Source: Rhodoferax sediminis (GTDB lineage Bacteria; Pseudomonadota; Gammaproteobacteria; Burkholderiales; Burkholderiaceae_C). From it: 64,000 nt of DNA. The notes under the pieces are model-generated. The model was not told where the DNA came from and made no database searches. It saw only the letters and a program-made list of their open reading frames with translations. This document shows, piece after piece, positions 59,039 through 64,000 of this stretch (the stretch's first letter is position 1; every line of letters begins with the position of its first letter). The stretch lies in the NCBI RefSeq assembly GCF_006970865.1, contig NZ_CP035503.1:2245001-2309000 (forward strand). The letters are read 5' to 3'. Made by a program: the position numbers and the translations under genes.

Positions 59039-60226
59039 ATGACCTCTCGCCGCCTCGTTTTAACCCAAAGTGCCGCCCTCATCGGCGCCACCTCTACCGG
59101 CCTGCTGCTGCCTGCAATCGCCCGCGCGCAAGGCAACAAGGTGCGCGTCGGCCTGATGCTGCCCTACACGGGCACCTATGCACAGCTCGGCGTGGCGATC
59201 GAAAACGGCTTTCGCATGGCGATTGACGAGCAGGGCGGCAAGCTGGGCGGCCGCGAGATTGAATACTTCAAGGTGGATGACGAGTCCGATCCGTCCAAGG
59301 CCATCGAAAATGCCAACAAGCTGGTGCAGCGCGACAAGGTCGATGTGCTGGTCGGCACCGTTCACTCCGGCGTGCAGATGGGCATCCAAAAGGTGGCACG
59401 CGAGTCCGGCGTGCTCAGCCTGATCCCCAACGCCGGCGTGGAGGCCGCCACCCGCGCCCTGTGCGCACCCAATGTGTTCCGCACCAGCTTCACCAACTCG
59501 CAGCCAACGCTCGCGCTGGGCAAGGTGTTGATGGACAGGGGCCACAAGAAGGCAGTCTGGATCACCTGGAAATACGCTGCGGGCGACGAAGCGTTTGGCG
59601 GCTTCAAGGAAAGCTACACCAAGGCCGGCGGCACCATTGTCAAGGAGCTCGGGCTGCCCTTCCCCAACGTCGAGTTCCAGGCATTGCTGACCGAGATTGC
59701 CGCGCTCAAACCCGACGCGGTGGCCTGCTTCTTTGCCGGTGGCGGTGCCGTCAAGTTCATGAAGGACTATGCCGCTGCCGGCCTCAAAGGCAAGATTCCG
59801 CTGTACGGCTCGGGCTTCCTGACCGAAGGCGTGCTGGACGCCGCCGGTCCGGCCGCCGACGGCATCATGACCACCCTGCATTACAGCGATTCCCTGAATA
59901 CGCCGCGCAACCATTCCTTCCGTCTGGCGTACGCCAAGGCGTTTCGCTCGCAGCCCGACGTTTACGCGGTGCAGGGCTACGACACGGGCCTGCTGCTGGT
60001 GCATGGCGCGAACGCTGTGAAGGGTGATCTGGCCAGCAAGCCTGCGTTCTACAAGGCGATGGAGACCGCCACCATCGACAGCCCGCGCGGCAAGTGGACC
60101 ATGAGCAAAGCCCACAACCCGGTGCAGGACATCTACCTGCGCGTGGTCGAGAACCGCGAAAACAAGGTGCTCGGCGTCGCGGCCAAGGCCCTCTCGGACA
60201 GCGGCGCCGGCTGCAAGATGGTGTGA
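59039..60226 (+). CDS. ABC transporter substrate-binding protein, branched-chain amino acid type
   Basis: 395 residues of the periplasmic LivJ-type fold. A signal peptide with twin arginine (SRRLVLTQSAALIGATS..., about 3-30), then VRVGLMLPYTGTYAQLG, YFKVDDESDPSKAI and VDVLVGTVHSGVQMGIQ. AAGGAG lies upstream of ATG 59039; a TTG/ATG 6 codons further upstream is less likely. It leads the livHMGF set. The ligand may be an aromatic or amino acid, not determined. Confidence 0.9.
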   Translation: MTSRRLVLTQSAALIGATSTGLLLPAIARAQGNKVRVGLMLPYTGTYAQLGVAIENGFRMAIDEQGGKLGGREIEYFKVDDESDPSKAIENANKLVQRDKVDVLVGTVHSGVQMGIQKVARESGVLSLIPNAGVEAATRALCAPNVFRTSFTNSQPTLALGKVLMDRGHKKAVWITWKYAAGDEAFGGFKESYTKAGGTIVKELGLPFPNVEFQALLTEIAALKPDAVACFFAGGGAVKFMKDYAAAGLKGKIPLYGSGFLTEGVLDAAGPAADGIMTTLHYSDSLNTPRNHSFRLAYAKAFRSQPDVYAVQGYDTGLLLVHGANAVKGDLASKPAFYKAMETATIDSPRGKWTMSKAHNPVQDIYLRVVENRENKVLGVAAKALSDSGAGCKMV

Positions 60227-60301
60227 TGCCGCGTTAAACTCGCTTGGTGCGCGGTGCACCGATCAACGGCGGAGCTCATCCGCCGTTTTCATTTCTCACT
60301 G

Positions 60302-61165
60302 ATGGACTTCCCCACCTTCCTCATCCAGCTCCTCAACAGCGTGCAGTACGGCCTGCTGCTGTTCATGCTGGCCGCCGGGCTCACGCTGATCTTCGGCATC
60401 ATAGGGGTGGTCAACCTCGCGCACGGCAGCTTTTACATGCTGGGCGCCTACCTGGCGTATTCGCTCAGCAGCCTGCTGGGCAGCCTCGCTGTGGCCATCG
60501 CCTGCGGCGCCGTGTTGTCGGTCATTTTTGGCCTGGCGCTGGAGTGGCTGCTGTTTCGCCACTTTTACGAGCGCGACCATCTGGACCAGGTGCTGCTGAC
60601 GTTTGGCCTGATCTACATTTTTGAAGAAATGCGCTCCATCCTGTGGGGTGACGATGTGCACAGCGTGCCGATTCCGGATGTCCTCGCTGCCTCCATCCCG
60701 CTGACCGACACCCTGTCGTACCCCGTGTACCGGCTGGTCATCTCCGGTGTCTGCGTGGCACTGGCCATCGGACTGTATTTGCTGATCTCGAAAACCCGCC
60801 TGGGCATGAAGATTCGCGCCGGTGCCTTCAACCGCGACATGACCGAGGCGCTGGGCGTCAACATCAAGCTGATCCACGCGATCGTGTTTGCGCTGGGTGT
60901 CGCGCTGGCCTCGGTGGCAGGCATGATTGCCGCGCCCGTTTCCAGCGTCTATCCCAACATGGGCTCGCAGGTGCTGATCATGTGCTTCGTGGTAGTGGTG
61001 ATTGGCGGCATTGGCTCGGTGCGCGGTGCGCTGATCGCGGCGCTGCTGGTGGGCCTGGTGGACACCTTCGGCAAGGTCCTGCTGCCGCACATATCGGGCA
61101 TGCTGGTGTACATGCTGATGGCCGCCGTGCTGCTGTGGAAGCCGCAAGGTTTGTTCAAGCAATGA
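60302..61165 (+). CDS. livH: Branched-chain amino acid ABC transporter permease LivH-type
   Basis: A 287-residue inner-membrane protein with about eight hydrophobic helices. FGIIGVVNLAHGSFYMLGAYLAY is the family signature near the N-terminus, and the EAA-like loop ALGVNIKLIHAIVFALG plus VVVVIGGIGSVRGALIAALLVG near the C-terminus. Pairs with the LivM-type permease. ATG 60302. Confidence 0.93.
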   Translation: MDFPTFLIQLLNSVQYGLLLFMLAAGLTLIFGIIGVVNLAHGSFYMLGAYLAYSLSSLLGSLAVAIACGAVLSVIFGLALEWLLFRHFYERDHLDQVLLTFGLIYIFEEMRSILWGDDVHSVPIPDVLAASIPLTDTLSYPVYRLVISGVCVALAIGLYLLISKTRLGMKIRAGAFNRDMTEALGVNIKLIHAIVFALGVALASVAGMIAAPVSSVYPNMGSQVLIMCFVVVVIGGIGSVRGALIAALLVGLVDTFGKVLLPHISGMLVYMLMAAVLLWKPQGLFKQ

Positions 61166-61169
61166 GTAA

Positions 61170-61242
61170 CGCAGGACCGCTCCAAGGTACGAAGGCCCCC
61201 TCGGGGGGCAGCGCCGCACGCGCAGCGGCAAGCGTGGGGGCT
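61170..61242 (-). repeat. GC-rich intergenic repeat family, copy C
   Basis: On the minus strand it reads gcccccacgcttgccgct, then gcgctgccccccgaggggg, and continues ccttcgtacc. It lies between livH and livM and is inverted relative to copies A and B. It interrupts the operon, so it might modulate livM relative to livH. Confidence 0.75.
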
Positions 61243-61244
61243 AC

Positions 61245-62258
61245 ATGAGCGCGCCAAAGGCCAATCTGGAGGTTCTGCCGCGAAGCGTGCAGGTGGCGCT
61301 GACGCTCGGTCTGGGAGCGCTGCTCGCCTTCCCGTTTGCCGGCAGCGATTTTTATACGCAGATGGTCACGCGCATGATGATCATGGCGATTTTTGCGATG
61401 AGCCTGGACTTGCTGCAGGGCGTCACCGGCCTGGTGTCGCTCGGTCATGCCGCCTACTTCGGGCTGGCAGGCTATGCACTGGCCTTTTTGACTCCTGCGG
61501 GCGCCGCGGTCAGCCTGTGGTGGACGCTGCCGGCCGCCGTGGCGGCCTCGGGCCTGGCGGCGCTCATCATCGGCTTCTTCGTGGTGCGCACCCAGGGCAT
61601 CTACTTCATCATGGTCACCATGGCATTCGCGCAGATGGTGTTCTACCTGTTCTTCGACAACAAGGTGCTGGGCGGCTCCGACGGGCTGTACATCAACTTC
61701 AAGCCCGATGCCAGCATCTTCGGCTGGGTGCCGTTCGATCTGGACAGCAAGGCGACGATGTACTACGTCACGCTGGCCCTCATGCTGCTGGTCTATGTGT
61801 TCCTGCGCCGCCTGCTGTGGAGTCCTTTTGGCCGCGCGCTCGCCGGCATTCGCGTGAACGAGCACCGCATGCGCGCCATGGGCTTCGGCACCTTTGGCTA
61901 CAAGCTCTCGGCCTTTACGCTGGCCGGTGCGCTGGCCGGGCTCGCGGGCTATCTCTGGGGCTGCCAGACCGGCTACATGAATCCCGAGCTGATGGGTTTT
62001 TACATGAGCGCCGACGCCCTCATGATGGTGATCCTGGGCGGCATGGGCAATTTCGCCGGGGCGATTGTCGGTGCGTTTGCGTTCGAGGTCCTGCTGAACG
62101 TGTTCAAGGATCTGCCGCAGGTCGGCGGTATCAATCTGGGCAAACACTGGCAGTTGTGGATAGGCCTGTTCATCGTCCTGGTCGTGACGTTTGCGCCGCG
62201 CGGGCTGCTCGGCCTGGTTCAACGCCTGCGCCCGCGCAAGGAGAGCGCCGGTGAGTGA
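61245..62258 (+). CDS. livM: Branched-chain amino acid ABC transporter permease LivM-type
   Basis: A 337-residue inner-membrane protein. MSLDLLQGVTGLVSLGHAAYFGLAGYAL is the family motif, RTQGIYFIMVTMAFAQMVFYL and AGIRVNEHRMRAMGFGTFGYKLSAF the cytoplasmic loop, and MVILGGMGNFAGAIVGAFAF the end. Its last bases overlap the livG GTG start (62251). Confidence 0.93.
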   Translation: MSAPKANLEVLPRSVQVALTLGLGALLAFPFAGSDFYTQMVTRMMIMAIFAMSLDLLQGVTGLVSLGHAAYFGLAGYALAFLTPAGAAVSLWWTLPAAVAASGLAALIIGFFVVRTQGIYFIMVTMAFAQMVFYLFFDNKVLGGSDGLYINFKPDASIFGWVPFDLDSKATMYYVTLALMLLVYVFLRRLLWSPFGRALAGIRVNEHRMRAMGFGTFGYKLSAFTLAGALAGLAGYLWGCQTGYMNPELMGFYMSADALMMVILGGMGNFAGAIVGAFAFEVLLNVFKDLPQVGGINLGKHWQLWIGLFIVLVVTFAPRGLLGLVQRLRPRKESAGE

Positions 62259-63024
62259 AGTCCTCCTGTCCGCCACCAACCTCGTCAAACGCTTTGGTGG
62301 CCTGGCCGCGGTCAACGACGTCTCCATTGATTTGTGGCGCAACCGCATTCACGCCGTGATCGGCCCCAATGGCGCCGGCAAATCGACATTGACCCACCTG
62401 CTGTCCGGCGACCTGCCGCCGACCACGGGCTCGGTGTCCATCGGTGGCAAGGACGTGACGGGCTGGGCGCCCGAGCGGATCTCGCACCAGGGACTGGGCC
62501 GCAGCTACCAGAAGACGAATATCTTTCTGCCCTTCACGGTATGGGACAACGTGCGGCTGGCGGCCCAGTCACGCGAGGCCCAAAGCCCATGGAACCCGCT
62601 CGGCTGGTTCTCCGACACCCGCCGTGTCGCTACGAAATCAGTAGCTACTCATGCACGCTGCGAAAGGGCTATCGAGCTTTCCGGCTTGAAAGACCGGCGG
62701 CGTGCGGTGGCCAGCACCATCAGCCACGGCGAGCAGCGCCAGCTCGAGATCGCCATGACGCTGGCCACCGAGCCGCAGGTGCTGCTGCTCGACGAGCCGC
62801 TGGCCGGCATGGGCGTGGCGGAGGCCGAACGCATGGTGGCGCTGTTGCTGCTCATCAAGCGCGAGCACGCCATGCTGCTGGTCGAGCACGACATGGACGC
62901 CGTCTTCGCACTGGCCGACCGGCTCACCGTCATGGTGAACGGCCAGGTGATCGCCAGCGGCACGCCGGCGGAAATACGCGCCGACGCGGGTGTGCAGGCG
63001 GCCTATCTGGGCGAGGAGCATTGA
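62251..63024 (+). CDS. livG: Branched-chain amino acid ABC transporter ATP-binding protein LivG-type
   Basis: 257 residues. Walker A GPNGAGKSTL (about 38-47), Q-loop SYQKTNIFLPF, signature SHGEQRQLEIAMTLA in place of LSGGQ, Walker B LLLDEPLAGMG, then LLVEHDMDAVFALADR. GTG 62251. A dispersed-repeat copy encodes the RRVATKSVATHARCERAIEL part before the signature helix, slightly longer than in typical LivG. Confidence 0.92.
   Translation: MSEVLLSATNLVKRFGGLAAVNDVSIDLWRNRIHAVIGPNGAGKSTLTHLLSGDLPPTTGSVSIGGKDVTGWAPERISHQGLGRSYQKTNIFLPFTVWDNVRLAAQSREAQSPWNPLGWFSDTRRVATKSVATHARCERAIELSGLKDRRRAVASTISHGEQRQLEIAMTLATEPQVLLLDEPLAGMGVAEAERMVALLLLIKREHAMLLVEHDMDAVFALADRLTVMVNGQVIASGTPAEIRADAGVQAAYLGEEH
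62627..62692 (+). repeat. Dispersed 65-bp repeat, copy 13 (inside livG)
   Basis: Reads gctacgaaatcagtagctac, then cgaaagggct ending 42 nt from the start, then atcgagctttccggcttgaaa. Element frame 1 (A-T-K-S-V-A-T-H-A-R). Confidence 0.75.
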
Positions 63025-63025
63025 C

Positions 63026-63739
63026 ATGGCACCGATGCTGATCAACGCCCAAAAACTCAACACCTACTACGGCGCCAGCCACATCCTGCGCGGCATCGAT
63101 TTTGCGGTGGCGCGCGGAGAAACCATCGGCCTGATGGGCCGCAACGGCATGGGCAAGAGCACTCTGCTCAAAAGCCTGATGGGCCTGGTCAAGCCGCGCT
63201 CGGGCTCGGTCGAGATCATGGGCCGATCGATGATGGGGCGCGCGCCCTACGAGATTGCGCAGCTCGGTATCGCCTACGTGCCCGAAGGCCGCGGCATCTT
63301 TGGCAATCTGAGCGTGGTGGAAAACTTGAAAATGGCGGCGCGCGCGGGCACGCAGGGGCAGCGCGACTGGACCTACGAGCGCGTGCTCGACACCTTTCCG
63401 CGCCTGACGGAGCGGCTGAACCACGGCGGCCAGCAGCTCTCGGGCGGCGAGCAGCAGATGCTGACCATCGGCCGCGCGCTCATGACCAATCCCGATGTGC
63501 TGATCCTCGACGAAGCCACCGAGGGTCTGGCGCCACTGATCGCGCGCGAAATCTGGCGCATCTGTGGCGTGATTCGCGAGAGCGGCCTCAGCAGCGTGAT
63601 CGTGGACAAGAACTGGAAGCAGGTCACCCAGATCACCGACCGCAACGTGATCCTGGTCAAGGGCCAGGTGGCGTTCTCCGGTACGTCAGCCGAGCTGCTG
63701 GCCAGGCCCGAGGTGCTGAGCCAGCACCTCGGGGTCTAA
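63026..63739 (+). CDS. livF: Branched-chain amino acid ABC transporter ATP-binding protein LivF-type
   Basis: 237 residues. Walker A GRNGMGKSTL (about 38-47), YVPEGRGIFGNLSVVENL (LivF motif), signature LSGGEQQMLTIGRALM, Walker B VLILDEATEGLAP. VIVDKNWKQVTQITDR replaces the usual LVEQN after the Walker B region. GAGGAG precedes ATG 63026. Last gene of the importer set. Confidence 0.93.
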   Translation: MAPMLINAQKLNTYYGASHILRGIDFAVARGETIGLMGRNGMGKSTLLKSLMGLVKPRSGSVEIMGRSMMGRAPYEIAQLGIAYVPEGRGIFGNLSVVENLKMAARAGTQGQRDWTYERVLDTFPRLTERLNHGGQQLSGGEQQMLTIGRALMTNPDVLILDEATEGLAPLIAREIWRICGVIRESGLSSVIVDKNWKQVTQITDRNVILVKGQVAFSGTSAELLARPEVLSQHLGV

Positions 63740-63751
63740 CGCAACGACCCC

Positions 63752-63892
63752 TCAAGCAGAAGCCGCGGCCGCGATCCGGCCCATGCGGCCGCTCTGAAAG
63801 TCGAAAAACGCCTGCCGGATTTCGGCCTCGGAATTCATCACGAACGGCCCGTAGCCCACGAACGGCTCATTCGTCGGCTCGCCATGACGAAG
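63752..63892 (-). pseudogene. Pirin C-terminal remnant
   Basis: On the minus strand the frame ends [20 protein letters not shown], then [19 protein letters not shown] and a stop at 63752. That is the C-terminus of a pirin-family cupin (GEPxxEP...YGPFVMN..AEI..AF.DFQSG). Immediately upstream (63893) is the stop of another gene in the same frame, so the other roughly 230 residues of pirin are missing. It is a dead fragment. Confidence 0.65.
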
Positions 63893-64000
63893 CTACAACA
63901 GCGGGCGCAGCTCCCGCGCCGCTTCCAGCAACAACGGCAGCAAATCGCGCTGCATCACGCCCGCCTCCAGCCGCTGCGGTGAGGCCACCACGTTGAGTGC
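63893..64000 (-). CDS. Partial C-terminus, possibly IclR-family regulator
   Basis: 35 residues to TAG 63893, ALNVVASPQRLEAGVMQ, then RDLLPLLLEAARELRPLL. The A-L-N-V-x-A and L-x-P-x-L-x-E-A-A-R-x-x-R arrangement is like the end of IclR-type regulators. The remainder is beyond the window. Family assignment is tentative. Confidence 0.35.
   Translation of the reverse strand, partial: ALNVVASPQRLEAGVMQRDLLPLLLEAARELRPLL

Overview
The window looks like the chromosome of a betaproteobacterium of the order Burkholderiales, most likely family Comamonadaceae (Polaromonas, Rhodoferax or Variovorax type). The evidence is the high GC of most genes, the gene orders tolB-pal-cpoB, rng-maf-rlmH-rsfS-nadD-hemF-purD, clpA-clpS-icd and exbB-exbD-lpxK-trm112-kdsB-adk, and the closest remembered relatives of the proteins. 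The assignment comes from reading, not from a database search.

Layout. 1-3250 is a visibly AT-richer accessory stretch ending at a tRNA-Lys gene. It holds a membrane protein cut by the window edge, a two-gene operon (a GGQHR/ParB-like protein plus a HEPN-like protein with an RNxxxH motif) and the frameshifted tail of a tyrosine integrase, and it looks like the decayed end of an integrated element. 3.4-6.2 kb: tcdA, a YeeE/YedE transporter and cpoB. 6.2-16.9 kb: pal, tolB, divergent msbA, then a long minus-strand run of RNA, NAD, heme and purine genes ending with yebC. 16.9-24.1 kb: a HerA-like ATPase, a serine/threonine dehydratase, a compact URC-type uracil catabolism set (urc1, urc4, upp), a GST-like gene and an EVE-domain gene. 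24.1-36 kb: housekeeping genes (2-dehydropantoate reductase, second YebC paralogue, sirtuin, sbcB, clpA, clpS, icd, DUF192, sodB, xseA). 36-38.5 kb: two tandem paralogous secreted small basic proteins and a secreted hypothetical protein. 38.5-46.4 kb: ExbB/ExbD, lpxK, trm112, kdsB, adk, asparaginase, lexA with two tandem LexA-box-like sites, and small genes. 46.4-54.9 kb: a FimV-like inner-membrane protein, then an acyl-CoA degradation cluster (3-hydroxyacyl-CoA dehydrogenase, enoyl-CoA hydratase family, CRP-type regulator, APH-like kinase, acyl-CoA dehydrogenase) and a YfcG-like GST. 55-64 kb: an unknown gene, an M20 amidohydrolase, tRNA-Arg and tRNA-Pro, small DUF genes, a flavodoxin-like protein, a complete branched-chain-amino-acid-type ABC importer, and remnants of pirin and (probably) IclR genes at the edge.

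The most striking structure is a family of about 65-bp dispersed repeats. I find 13 copies, in both orientations. In every copy exactly 42 nt separate the first base of a gctat-like motif from the last base of a gggct-like motif. Eleven of the 13 lie inside protein-coding genes without breaking the frame (xseA, urc4, nadD, rsfS, lpxK, livG, asparaginase, the YeeE transporter, a 114-residue protein). It resembles in kind the palindromic elements that insert in Rickettsia genes. A second family of GC-rich intergenic repeats has three copies. The HEPN plus GGQHR pair is the best candidate for an undescribed defence or toxin system.
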